Assembly: GCA_964603155.1 (NCBI GenBank)
Contig: CAZRTZ010000001.1
Span: 1-64,000 of the forward strand
Reading direction: 5' to 3'
DNA length: 64,000 nucleotides
DNA from: VAUL01 sp964603155
GTDB lineage: Bacteria; Desulfobacterota; Desulfuromonadia; Desulfuromonadales; BM103
Below the pieces are notes generated by a model. That model searched no databases. It saw only the letters and a list, made by a program, of their open reading frames with translations, and was not told where the DNA came from. Positions within the stretch are counted from its first letter, which is position 1. Every line of letters begins with the position of its first letter. The position numbers were made by a program, and so were the translations under genes. Shown here piece after piece: positions 35,869 to 44,376 of this stretch.

Positions 35869-36699
35869 ATGAGCCAGCCGGATGACAAAAACACTTTGAA
35901 CCGGGCCGAGGACTTCCTTCAGATGTTCAAGAAGGGGGCTGAGTTCACTCAGGATCTCCTCAAGGAAAACGAACGTCTGCGTTACCGCATCCTCAAGCTG
36001 GAGGAATCTCTCAAGGACATAGCTCAGGTCGGCGCCGCCGAAATGACGCCGGAATCCGACCGCTTGCTGCAGAAGATCGAGGAACTGGAACGGGAGAAGG
36101 ACGAAATTCTCGGCCGCATCCGTCAGGTCGAGGAGGAAAATCAGGATTTCGCCCACCGCTATGTTGAAATCGAAGAAGAGAACAACATGCTGGCGAATCT
36201 CTATATCGCCTCCTTCCAGTTGCACTCGACGCTTGATTTCAAGGAAGTTCTGCAGGTCATCCTGGAGATCGTCATCAACCTGGTTGGTGCCGAGGAGTTT
36301 GGCGTTCTGCTGCTCGACGAAAAGACCAACCGTCTCGAACCCGTCGCCTGTGAAGGTCTTGAGCTCAAGCAGCTGCCCTCGGTGCAGGTCGGGCAGGGGA
36401 TCATCGGCGAATCGGTAAAAACCGGCGATAACTATTTTATCGAGACCCTTGAAGGGTATGAGCGGGACTTTCAGCAGCCGCTGGTCTGCATTCCGCTCAA
36501 AATCAAGGAACACGTTATCGGTGTGATCGTCATCTACAAACTGCTGGTTCAGAAAGACAAGTTTACCAATGTCGATTACGAGTTGTTCAGTCTGCTGGCC
36601 GGACATGCGGCGACCGCGGTGTTTTCCTCGCGGCTGTACTCGGAATCGGAGCGCAAGTTGTCGACCATTCAGGGCTTCATCGACCTGTTGACCAAGTAG
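35869..36699 (+). CDS. Coiled-coil GAF-domain protein
   Basis: The 276-aa cytoplasmic protein has a coiled coil at about 20-110 (LKENERLRYRILKLEESL, IEELEREKDEIL) followed by a GAF domain at about 125-265 (LDFKEVLQVILEIVINLVGA, VGQGIIGESV). There is no kinase, cyclase or membrane part. It may be a soluble sensor that feeds the CheA module, perhaps in place of a receptor; that is inference from position. GGGAG stands before the ATG. Confidence 0.82.
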   Translation: MSQPDDKNTLNRAEDFLQMFKKGAEFTQDLLKENERLRYRILKLEESLKDIAQVGAAEMTPESDRLLQKIEELEREKDEILGRIRQVEEENQDFAHRYVEIEEENNMLANLYIASFQLHSTLDFKEVLQVILEIVINLVGAEEFGVLLLDEKTNRLEPVACEGLELKQLPSVQVGQGIIGESVKTGDNYFIETLEGYERDFQQPLVCIPLKIKEHVIGVIVIYKLLVQKDKFTNVDYELFSLLAGHAATAVFSSRLYSESERKLSTIQGFIDLLTK

Positions 36700-36718
36700 C
36701 CAGGGGGAGAATTCTTTC

Positions 36719-37093
36719 ATGACCGCGCTGAAAGTGCTTGTTGTTGAAGACTCGCCAACCATGCGGCAGTTGATCGTGTTTGCCCTCAAACGCATCCGCA
36801 ACTTCCAGATTGTCGAGGCCAACGACGGGGTGGACGGGCTCAAGAAGCTCAATAGCGAAAAATTTGACCTGATCCTGACCGATATCAACATGCCGATCAT
36901 GGATGGACTGAAACTGGTCAGCATGGTTCGCAACGATCCCAATTACAAGACCGTGCCGATCATCATCATCACCACCGAAGGGGCCTCGGAAGATCGCGAC
37001 CGTGCGCTTGCTCTCGGGGCCAATGCCTACATCACCAAGCCGATTCAGACCACGCAGATTCTGGATACGGTTAAGCAACTGCTTTCTCTCTGA
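36719..37093 (+). CDS. CheY-like response regulator 3
   Basis: A 124-aa receiver with EDS acid pocket, Asp55 in LTDINMPIMDG and the K in ITKPI. It resembles receiver 1 of the cluster (shared EDSPTMR and TDINMP blocks), suggesting duplication. GGGGGAGA precedes the ATG. It closes the chemosensory cluster. Confidence 0.93.
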   Translation: MTALKVLVVEDSPTMRQLIVFALKRIRNFQIVEANDGVDGLKKLNSEKFDLILTDINMPIMDGLKLVSMVRNDPNYKTVPIIIITTEGASEDRDRALALGANAYITKPIQTTQILDTVKQLLSL

Positions 37094-37120
37094 TCTCATC
37101 CGCTTCGCAAGGAGGCCAGC

Positions 37121-37339
37121 TTGTCCAAAGAAGAATCAATTGAAGTCGAAGGGACGGTCGTCGAACCGCTCCCTAATGCAATGTTCCGGGTCAAACTCGA
37201 CAACGAGCATGTTGTGTTGGCCCATATTTCCGGAAAAATGCGCAAGTATTACATCCGGATTCTCCCGGGAGACCGGGTGACGGTAGAGCTTTCCCCTTAC
37301 GATCTGACGCGCGGCCGGATCACCTACCGGGCCAAGTAA
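37121..37339 (+). CDS. infA: Translation initiation factor IF-1
   Basis: The 72-aa OB-fold protein reads EGTVVEPLPNAMFRVKLDN, HISGKMRKYYIRILPGDRV and SPYDLTRGRITYR, the full IF-1 sequence pattern. It starts at TTG 37121, with AAGGAGG at 37109-37115. A G+C hairpin (about 37351-37371) follows it before leuS. Confidence 0.97.
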   Translation: MSKEESIEVEGTVVEPLPNAMFRVKLDNEHVVLAHISGKMRKYYIRILPGDRVTVELSPYDLTRGRITYRAK

Positions 37340-37446
37340 TCACGGTTTTGGGTCCCGCCACGGCGGGCCCGGGTGACTGTTTTGCTCAGCAACCGGCGCA
37401 GGCCGGTTTTCACGTTTCATATCCGTCATCCGACGGTGGAGGAGCT

Positions 37447-40008
37447 ATGCAGGAGCGTTACAACCCGGCGGAGATTGAGCGCCGCTGGCAGCAACACTGG
37501 GAAGATGCCGCAAGTTTTCGTGCCGAGGTTCGCTCCGACCGGCCGAAGTATTACTTGCTGGAAATGTTCCCTTATCCGTCAGGGCGCATTCACATGGGCC
37601 ACGTGCGCAACTACTCGATCGGTGACGTAGTGGCCCGCTTCAAGCGCCTGCAGGGATATAACGTTCTGCACCCGATGGGGTGGGATGCCTTCGGCATGCC
37701 CGCTGAAAACGCCGCGATTCAGCACGGCATCCATCCGGCCGTCTGGACTACGGAAAATATCGCCAACATGCGGGTACAGCTCAAGAAGATGGGCCTGTCC
37801 TATGATTGGGACCGCGAACTGGCGACTTGTACCCCCGATTATTACCGCTGGGAGCAGCTGATTTTTCTGCGCATGCTCGAGAAGGGGCTGGCTTACAAGA
37901 AGAGCGCTGCGGTCAACTGGTGCCCGAGTTGTGAAACCGTGCTGGCCAACGAACAGGTGGAGGAGGGCAGTTGCTGGCGCTGCGACAGTGCCGTCATCCA
38001 AAAGGAGCTCGACCAGTGGTTCTTCCGTATCACCGCTTACGCCGAAGAGTTGCTGGATTACACCCAGCGCCTGCCGGGCTGGCCGGAGCCGGTGTTGATC
38101 ATGCAGCGCAACTGGATCGGTCGCAGCCAGGGGTGCGAGATCGACTTCGCAGTAGCCGGGCATAGCGAAAAGGTCCGGGTATTTACCACGCGTCCCGACA
38201 CCTTGTACGGCGCGACCTTCATGAGCTTGGCGCCTGAACATCCCCTGGCCCTGGCCTTGACCGTACCCGAACGGCGGGCAGAAGTGGAGGCCTTCGTAAG
38301 CAAGCTCCAGGGTGTCGATCGACTGCTGCGTACCAGCGACGAATTCGAGAAGGAAGGGGTTTTCACCGGCAGTTACTGCATCAATCCTCTCACCGGTCGG
38401 CAGATGCCGGTGTACCTGGCCAATTTCGTTCTGATGGATTATGGCACCGGTGCGGTCATGGCCGTGCCCACTCATGATCAGCGCGATTTCGAGTTCGCCC
38501 GCAAATACCGCCTGCCGCTCCAGGTGGTCATCCAGCCAGCGGGGGACACCCTCGCCCCGGAGACGATGACCGCAGCCTGGGTGGATGCCGGCATCATGGT
38601 CAATTCCGGACCGTTCGACGGACTCGATAATGAAACCGGCAAGCAGCGTATTGCCGAGCACCTGGAGGAGCAGGGTCATGGCCGGCGCACCGTCAACTAC
38701 CGTCTGCGCGACTGGCTGGTTTCACGCCAACGCTATTGGGGAACGCCGATTCCGGTGGTTTACTGCGATAGCTGCGGCACCGTGCCCGTTCCCGAAGATC
38801 AGCTGCCGGTGGTTCTCCCCACCGATGTGGCCTTCACCGGCGAGGGTGGCAGCCCCCTGGCCAAGCTGGAAAGTTTCGTCAAAACCAGCTGTCCATGCTG
38901 CGGCGCTTCGGCCAGACGGGAAACCGACACCTTCGATACGTTCGTGGAGAGCTCCTGGTATTTCCTGAGATACGCCTGTCCGGACTTTCTCGGCGGACCG
39001 GTGGAGCGCCAGGCTGCCGATTACTGGATGCCGGTCGATCAGTATATCGGCGGCGTCGAGCACGCCGTCATGCATCTGCTCTACGCCCGTTTCTGGACCA
39101 AGGTTATGCGCGATCTTGGCATGATCAGCGGTGACGAGCCGTTCAGCAATCTGCTGACGCAGGGGATGGTCTGCATGGAGACGCGTTCCTGTCCGGAGCA
39201 CGGCTGGCTGTATCCGGAGGAGGTTGATGGCGACCGTTGCTCCCGGTGCGCGACTCAGGTCGTGGTGGGGCGCAATGAAAAAATGAGCAAATCGAAGAAG
39301 AACGTAATCGATCCCGATGGGCTGATTTCCCGCTACGGGGCGGATACCGCACGCCTGTTCACCTTGTTCGCGGCGCCGCCGGAGAAGGGGCTGGAGTGGA
39401 ACGATCAGGGGGTCGAGGGGTGCTCGCGTTTCCTGCACCGCGTCTGGCGACTGGTTTACGACCACCTTGACGTAGTCCGGGGGGCAGGCGGTCTCGATCC
39501 CGCAGCGCTCGACGAATCCGCCCGTGACTTGCGCCGTCAGGTGCATCGCACCATACGCAAGGTCACCGACGATGTCGACGGCCGCTTTCAATTCAATACG
39601 GCCATCGCGGCGATCATGGAATTGATCAACGCCATCAGCGCCTGGCCGGGGAAGAAGCAATCTCCCGCAGTCCTGCGTGAGGCGCTGGAAACGGTGGTGA
39701 GGCTGCTCGGGCCGTTCGTTCCCCATGTTGCCGAGGAGTTGTGGTGGACGTTTGGCTACCGGGACGGCCTTGAAGCCCATGGCTGGCCGGTTTGCGATGA
39801 AGCGGCCCTGACTGCGGCCTCGGTGCTGATCGTGGTGCAGGTTAACGGCAAGGTGCGCGGCAAGGTGACCGTCCCGGCCGATGCCGATGAGGCGGCGGTG
39901 CAGGCCGCGGCTCTGGCCGATGTCAACGTCGTCCGTTTCCTCGAAGGGCTGACCGTGCGCAAGGTTGTCGTGGTGCCCGGGCGCCTGGTCAGTGTGGTGG
40001 CGGGATGA
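37447..40008 (+). CDS. leuS: Leucyl-tRNA synthetase
   Basis: The 853-aa class I synthetase has HIGH as HMGH in PSGRIHMGHVRNYS, a zinc-type CPSC...CWRC insert, the CP1 editing domain with DTLYGATFM and a GTGAVMAVPTHDQRD block, and KMSKS in NEKMSKSKKNVIDPD. The ATG 37447 follows GGAGGAGCT directly. Two CxxC pairs in the later insert (CDSC, CPCC) and CSRC add further metal sites. The stop overlaps lptE. Confidence 0.97.
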   Translation: MQERYNPAEIERRWQQHWEDAASFRAEVRSDRPKYYLLEMFPYPSGRIHMGHVRNYSIGDVVARFKRLQGYNVLHPMGWDAFGMPAENAAIQHGIHPAVWTTENIANMRVQLKKMGLSYDWDRELATCTPDYYRWEQLIFLRMLEKGLAYKKSAAVNWCPSCETVLANEQVEEGSCWRCDSAVIQKELDQWFFRITAYAEELLDYTQRLPGWPEPVLIMQRNWIGRSQGCEIDFAVAGHSEKVRVFTTRPDTLYGATFMSLAPEHPLALALTVPERRAEVEAFVSKLQGVDRLLRTSDEFEKEGVFTGSYCINPLTGRQMPVYLANFVLMDYGTGAVMAVPTHDQRDFEFARKYRLPLQVVIQPAGDTLAPETMTAAWVDAGIMVNSGPFDGLDNETGKQRIAEHLEEQGHGRRTVNYRLRDWLVSRQRYWGTPIPVVYCDSCGTVPVPEDQLPVVLPTDVAFTGEGGSPLAKLESFVKTSCPCCGASARRETDTFDTFVESSWYFLRYACPDFLGGPVERQAADYWMPVDQYIGGVEHAVMHLLYARFWTKVMRDLGMISGDEPFSNLLTQGMVCMETRSCPEHGWLYPEEVDGDRCSRCATQVVVGRNEKMSKSKKNVIDPDGLISRYGADTARLFTLFAAPPEKGLEWNDQGVEGCSRFLHRVWRLVYDHLDVVRGAGGLDPAALDESARDLRRQVHRTIRKVTDDVDGRFQFNTAIAAIMELINAISAWPGKKQSPAVLREALETVVRLLGPFVPHVAEELWWTFGYRDGLEAHGWPVCDEAALTAASVLIVVQVNGKVRGKVTVPADADEAAVQAAALADVNVVRFLEGLTVRKVVVVPGRLVSVVAG

Positions 40009-40523
40009 GTGCGCGCACGTTTGGCTGGCTTTTGTCCGTGGTCGTGCTGGCGGCCGGTTGTGGTTACCATGTGCCCGGGGGCGGCGACAAGTGGGCCGGG
40101 GAGGGGGGGCGAACGCTTTGCGTGGAGCTGTTTGCCAACCGCACCACCGAGCCTTACCTCGATTCCATCCTGACTGACGAAGTCAGTGTTCAGTTCTCGC
40201 GGCTGCGTCTGGTCGAGTTGACCGAACGTTGCGGCAGTGCCGACCTGCGTCTGGGCGGGACGATTACTTCTTTTTCCAGTTCCAACCTGGCCTACAACCC
40301 GAAGGACGAGATCAGCGAATACAGTGCGAGTGTGGCGGCGACCGCGCAACTGGTCCGGCGCTCGGACGGCAAGGTCCTCTGGCAGGGCAGTTTGTCGCGC
40401 AGCGAGGTTTACTCGGCCCAGGATAACAAGAGCCAGCAACAGGCCGGCGAAAGCCTGGCGGCCCGTACCGCTTCCCGGCGTCTGGCCGAAGATCTGGTTG
40501 CCCGTCTCCTGGAAAATTTCTGA
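40005..40523 (+). CDS. lptE: LPS-assembly lipoprotein LptE
   Basis: LptE plugs the outer-membrane LptD barrel that inserts LPS. The 172-aa protein has a signal peptide with lipobox LAAGC (Cys19), followed by the family's GYH, and a small alpha/beta domain with LFANRTTEPYLD and LRLGGTITSFSSS. leuS-lptE-holA is a conserved order. Its presence supports a Gram-negative with LPS. Confidence 0.92.
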   Translation: MSARTFGWLLSVVVLAAGCGYHVPGGGDKWAGEGGRTLCVELFANRTTEPYLDSILTDEVSVQFSRLRLVELTERCGSADLRLGGTITSFSSSNLAYNPKDEISEYSASVAATAQLVRRSDGKVLWQGSLSRSEVYSAQDNKSQQQAGESLAARTASRRLAEDLVARLLENF

Positions 40524-40532
40524 CCGGTCGTC

Positions 40533-41537
40533 ATGACCTTTGAACAGTTCACCCAGGCGGTGCGTGCAGATCGTCTTCCGCCGCTGCTTCTTCTTTGCAG
40601 TGAAGAGAGTTATTTCCTGGACCAGGCCGTCAAGCTTGTCAGTTCTCTGGTCCCCTGCGAATCCCGTGATTTCAACCTGACCGTGCTGTACGGTCGCGAT
40701 ATGAAGGGGGCCGATCTGGTCGATCAGGCCCGGACGCTGCCGGTGTTTGCCGACCGCCGTGTGGTGATTGTCAAAAACGTCAACGAAGCTCCCGCCGACC
40801 AGTTGGAACAGTTTTCCTCCTACCTCGATAACCCCGTTGACGAAACCCGGTTGCTGGTCACCGCGTCAACAATCGACAAACGGCGCAAGTTTTTTCAGAA
40901 ATTTGCCCAGGCGGGGGAGATTGTCGAATTTCGCAAGCTTTACGATAACCAGATCCCCCAGTTTGTTCGCGATCAGGCGAAAAGCTGCGGCCGGACCTTT
41001 ACTGCTCCGGCCTTGAAATTGTTCTGCCGCAGGGTGGGAGCCAACCTGGCGGAGATTGTCGGCGAGATCGATAAACTGACCAGTTATGCCGGCGATCGGG
41101 ACTTTTTCGAGGAGGATGATGTCGCGGCGATTGTGGCCGACACCCGGATCGAAAGCGTCTTTGCCATGATTGACGCCCTTTGCGCCGGGCAAAAGGGCGA
41201 GGCGCTGCGACAGCTTGACCGTCTTCTCGCGGACGGTCAGCCGCCCTTGGTTATCCTGACCATGCTGATCCGGCAATTCCGCCAGCTGTGGAAGACCAAG
41301 GCGCTGCTGGCGCAAGGTGTGCCGCAAAAGGAGTTGGCGCGGCGTATCGGTATCAATCCGTATTTTCTGAATAATCTGCTGGCCCAGGCCGATCGTTATG
41401 ATGATGAGCAACTCCGTGCCATCTACCCGCGTCTTTTGGAAGTGGATCAGGCGCTCAAGTCAAGCGGTGATTCCAGGGCTTATCTCGAGCAGTTGCTGTC
41501 GGTACTGGCCGCCAGGCCGGTCGCCGGGCGCAGATAA
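40533..41537 (+). CDS. holA: DNA polymerase III delta subunit
   Basis: HolA opens the sliding clamp. The 334-aa protein has the pattern LLLCSEESYFLDQAV, FADRRVVIVKN, the helical middle (GANLAEIVGEIDKL) and the C-terminal collar domain (RQFRQLWKTKALL). It follows lptE by 9 bp. Confidence 0.94.
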   Translation: MTFEQFTQAVRADRLPPLLLLCSEESYFLDQAVKLVSSLVPCESRDFNLTVLYGRDMKGADLVDQARTLPVFADRRVVIVKNVNEAPADQLEQFSSYLDNPVDETRLLVTASTIDKRRKFFQKFAQAGEIVEFRKLYDNQIPQFVRDQAKSCGRTFTAPALKLFCRRVGANLAEIVGEIDKLTSYAGDRDFFEEDDVAAIVADTRIESVFAMIDALCAGQKGEALRQLDRLLADGQPPLVILTMLIRQFRQLWKTKALLAQGVPQKELARRIGINPYFLNNLLAQADRYDDEQLRAIYPRLLEVDQALKSSGDSRAYLEQLLSVLAARPVAGRR

Positions 41538-41562
41538 AAAAAGGAGCCGCTTGCGCGGCTCC
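41536..41562 (-). terminator. Intrinsic terminator of rpsT
   Basis: The 8-bp stem GGAGCCGC/GCGGCTCC (41543-41562) with loop TTGC is followed on the minus strand by seven T (41542-41536). It ends rpsT, and it lies at the holA stop. Confidence 0.88.
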
Positions 41563-41597
41563 TGGCAAAGTCCGACTCTGACTGAAATGACCAGTAC

Positions 41598-41870
41598 TTA
41601 AGGCTTCGCCACCATGGTATTGACCAGCTTGGTAAGGCGACTGATCTTGCGGCTGGCGGTTGCCTTGTGAATGACCCCTTTGGTCGCCGCCTTGTCGATG
41701 CAGGGAACTGCCTTTTCGAGCATGGCCTGGGCGACTTCGCTGTCCCCTTCAGCGACGGCTACACGCACTTTTTTGACGTAGGTGCGCATGGTAGAGCGGA
41801 TATGGGTATTGCGTGCATTGCGAATTTTGTTCTGCCGATTGCGTTTTTCTGCCGATTTGTGGTTAGCCAC
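41598..41870 (-). CDS. rpsT: 30S ribosomal protein S20
   Basis: The 90-aa basic helical protein starts MANHKSAEKRNRQNKIRN and contains IDKAATKGVIHKATASRKISRL, typical of S20, which binds 16S rRNA early. GGAGG lies upstream of the ATG on the minus strand. It is a single-gene transcript with its own promoter and terminator. Confidence 0.98.
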   Translation of the reverse strand: MANHKSAEKRNRQNKIRNARNTHIRSTMRTYVKKVRVAVAEGDSEVAQAMLEKAVPCIDKAATKGVIHKATASRKISRLTKLVNTMVAKP

Positions 41871-41893
41871 AGTGTATCCTCCGGGAACGATCT

Positions 41894-41910
41894 GCCGGTA
41901 TAATACCGGC
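41894..41910. promoter_or_regulatory. Palindrome in the rpsT 5' leader
   Basis: GCCGGTATAATACCGGC is a perfect inverted repeat (8-bp arms, one-base centre). It lies between the rpsT -10 box and the SD, so it is transcribed. It could be a hairpin for feedback control by S20 or a protein site; the sequence alone does not say. Confidence 0.45.
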
Positions 41911-41921
41911 TTGCGAGATGC

Positions 41922-41950
41922 TTTATAACATTGCCATGCAAGCCAGTCAA
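41922..41950 (-). promoter_or_regulatory. Sigma-70 promoter of rpsT
   Basis: On the minus strand TTGACT (41950-41945), a 17-bp spacer and TATAAA (41927-41922) lie 52 bp before the gene. Both boxes miss consensus by one base. The stretch further right (41951-42060) is strongly AT-rich. Confidence 0.8.
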
Positions 41951-42063
41951 GATAAAAAATGTCAAATCTTTCTTTAAATGTTATTGAATATCATAGTGTT
42001 AGCTAAAAAAAATACGGTATTAACAAAAAATAATCATATTTTTCGGGAGTTTTAACGGCTTCT

Positions 42064-43656
42064 ATGCAGGAAAAACGGCGGATTGCCAGGGCGACGGGCA
42101 TCATGGCGTTGGCCACCGGTCTGAGCCGGGTTGCCGGATTACTGCGCGACATGGTTGTGGCTGCGGTGTTCGGTGCAGGCTATGCCGCCGATGCGTTTTT
42201 TGTGGCATTTACCATCCCCAATCTGCTGCGACGTTTCTTTGCGGAAGGATCGCTGACCGCAGCCTTTGTGCCGACTTTTGCCGAAGTGCATCACAGAGAC
42301 GGTGTCGAGGCGAGTCGCGAGGTGTTCCGGATATGCTGGACCTTGCTGGTCATGGTGCTGGCCGCTGTGACCATTCTCGGTGTTCTGGCTTCCCCCTGGG
42401 TGGTGCAGCTGATCGGCTACGGTTTCGGCGATGTGCCGGGCAAACTTGAGCTGACAGATCTGCTCAACCGCATCATGTTTCCCTACATCTTTTTCGTCAG
42501 TCTGGTGGCGTTGCTGGCCGGGGTCCTCAATGTTCACGGTCACTTCCTGTCACCTTCGCTCTCGCCGGTATTCCTTAACCTGGCCATGATCGCTGCGGCA
42601 CTGTGGCTTGCACCGTTATTCTCGACGCCGATCGTCGCCCTGGCTGTAGGTGTGCTGATCGGCGGGGTCGTGCAACTGATTATGCAACTGCCCGTCCTGT
42701 ATCGCTACAACTACGACTTGAAATTCGATTTTCGTTTCCGTCATCCGTCGGTGCGTCGGGTCAGCAGGCTCATGATCCCGGGGATCGTCGGCGTAGCCAT
42801 CTACCAGATCAATGTCGTCGTCACCAGGCTCTTTGCTTCGCTGCTCGAGGAAGGGACGGTTTCCTGGCTCTATTACGGACAGCGCCTGTTCGAGTTCCCG
42901 CAAGGGATTTTCGTGGTTTCGCTGGCCCAGGCGGTCCTGCCAAGCATGAGCCGGCAGCTTGCCGCCAAAGATCAGGATGGTTTTCGCGAATCGCTGCGTT
43001 TTTCTCTGGCACTGATTCTGCTTGTGACTCTGCCTGCCGCCCTCGGCATGGTTTTCTGTGCGGAGGCGATCTATAGCCTGTTTTTTCTTGGCGGGGCCTT
43101 CACGGCGTATGATGTTGCGCAATCGGCCAGGGCCCTGGCCTGGTATGCTCCGGGCCTGGTTTTTGTCGGCATCAGCAGGGTCGTGGCGCCGACCTTTTAC
43201 GCACTTCAGGATACGCGGACTCCGGTTTGGGTATCGTTCTGGACCTTGCTGGTAAGTATTGTCGCCAGTCTGCTCCTGATGCGCCCGATGCAGCACGCAG
43301 GCCTGGCCCTGGCCTTGACCGTCTCCTCGGTATTTAATGCCCTTGCGCTGCTCTGGCTGCTCGACCGGCGACTGCAGGGGATCGCCTTGCGTCATTTGTT
43401 CAACTTCTCTTTGCGGTTGCTGCCCGGCCTGCTGGCCATGTCGGTGGTTTCCATTGGCCTGCTCGGGCTGGTTGACTGGCAGGTCAAGGGCGTTTTCTGG
43501 CAGCGCCTGATGCTGCTGTTGGGGGCGGTTGCCTGCGGCAGCGTCAGTTACCTGGCGGGCTGCTGGTTGTGCCGGGTCGGAGAAGTCAGCAAGCTCTGGG
43601 AGCTGGTATCGGCGCGTATCTCACGGCGCCGCCGGGAGCAGGCTCATGCCGGTTGA
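42064..43656 (+). CDS. murJ: Lipid II flippase MurJ
   Basis: MurJ moves lipid II across the inner membrane. The 530-aa protein has about 14 membrane helices and the characteristic opening TGLSRVAGLLRDMVVAAVFGAG, ADAFFVAFTIPNLLRRFFAEG and the GxLxxAFVPTF stretch. The conserved arginines of the central cavity are present. The gap upstream is about 60-70% A+T, and no clear promoter could be picked in it; GGGAG is 14 bases from the ATG. Its end overlaps ogt. Confidence 0.95.
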   Translation: MQEKRRIARATGIMALATGLSRVAGLLRDMVVAAVFGAGYAADAFFVAFTIPNLLRRFFAEGSLTAAFVPTFAEVHHRDGVEASREVFRICWTLLVMVLAAVTILGVLASPWVVQLIGYGFGDVPGKLELTDLLNRIMFPYIFFVSLVALLAGVLNVHGHFLSPSLSPVFLNLAMIAAALWLAPLFSTPIVALAVGVLIGGVVQLIMQLPVLYRYNYDLKFDFRFRHPSVRRVSRLMIPGIVGVAIYQINVVVTRLFASLLEEGTVSWLYYGQRLFEFPQGIFVVSLAQAVLPSMSRQLAAKDQDGFRESLRFSLALILLVTLPAALGMVFCAEAIYSLFFLGGAFTAYDVAQSARALAWYAPGLVFVGISRVVAPTFYALQDTRTPVWVSFWTLLVSIVASLLLMRPMQHAGLALALTVSSVFNALALLWLLDRRLQGIALRHLFNFSLRLLPGLLAMSVVSIGLLGLVDWQVKGVFWQRLMLLLGAVACGSVSYLAGCWLCRVGEVSKLWELVSARISRRRREQAHAG

Positions 43657-44137
43657 GCACGTTGCCACCCTGTCGACCCCGATCGGCGTCCTTTCTCTGC
43701 GTGCCCAGACTGGCTTGCTGACGCAGGTTACGATCGGCGTCGGAACGGCAGCCATTCTGTCGGAAGAGGCGGTTGATTGCCCGGTGCTTGCTGAAGCCAG
43801 GATTCAGTTCGCGGAGTATTTTGCCGCCAGGCGCACGACGTTCGAACTGCCGCTGAAAATGCCGGACTGGCCACCTTTCAGCCTGCGCGTCCTTGAAGCG
43901 TTGTGCGCCATCCCGTTCGGGGAGGTGCGCAGCTACGGCGAGGTGGCACGGCTGGCCGGCTCCCCCGGCGCTGCTCGCGCGGTCGGCCAGGTCATGGCGG
44001 CCAATCCGCTGCCGATCATTCTTCCCTGCCATCGTGTCATTGCCGCCGGAGGTTTGCCTGGCGGCTATTCCGGCGGTGGCGGGTTGGCGACCAAGGGGTG
44101 GCTGCTTGATTTCGAGCGGCGGCATGCAGGGCGGTGA
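43646..44137 (+). CDS. ogt: Methylated-DNA-protein-cysteine methyltransferase
   Basis: The 163-aa suicide repair enzyme takes alkyl groups from O6-alkylguanine onto Cys128 in LPCHRV. Other motifs: IPFGEVRSYGEVARLAG (helix-turn-helix) and GGYSGGGGLATKGWLL. The N-terminal domain is short. ATG 43646 overlaps murJ by 11 bp, with GGGAG eight bases upstream. No Ada regulatory domain is attached. Confidence 0.95.
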   Translation: MPVEHVATLSTPIGVLSLRAQTGLLTQVTIGVGTAAILSEEAVDCPVLAEARIQFAEYFAARRTTFELPLKMPDWPPFSLRVLEALCAIPFGEVRSYGEVARLAGSPGAARAVGQVMAANPLPIILPCHRVIAAGGLPGGYSGGGGLATKGWLLDFERRHAGR

Positions 44138-44174
44138 AGATCCGCAATTCTTCGAAAATCGCAGAATTTAGCGC

Positions 44175-44203
44175 TTGACAGGTTGGCGGCCCATCTGTTA
44201 AAC
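44175..44203 (+). promoter_or_regulatory. Sigma-70 promoter for tRNA-Val
   Basis: A perfect TTGACA (44175-44180), 17 bp, and TTAAAC (44198-44203), 28 bp before the tRNA. Confidence 0.65.
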
Positions 44204-44231
44204 AGTGGTCCGCATTTTGGGTGACGGATAC

Positions 44232-44306
<75 letters not shown>

Positions 44307-44332
44307 CCCGTACCGGCCCGGAACGCCGTGCT

Positions 44333-44356
44333 GAGGCATCTCTGGATGCCTCTTTT
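44333..44356 (+). terminator. Intrinsic terminator after tRNA-Val
   Basis: GAGGCATC/GATGCCTC (8 bp, loop TCTG) followed by TTTT. It ends the tRNA transcript, or acts as an attenuator before thrS, which starts 20 bp later. Confidence 0.65.
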
Positions 44357-44376
44357 CGTTATATGGAGTCAAAGCT

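Noticed and set aside
37340..37446. T-box leader before leuS
   Set aside because: The T-box consensus (TGGNACCGCG) and an ordered specifier stem are absent; only short G+C hairpins are seen.
41951..42063. Defined promoter for murJ in the AT-rich gap
   Set aside because: Several weak boxes exist but none has a convincing -35/-10 pair with 16-18 bp spacing.
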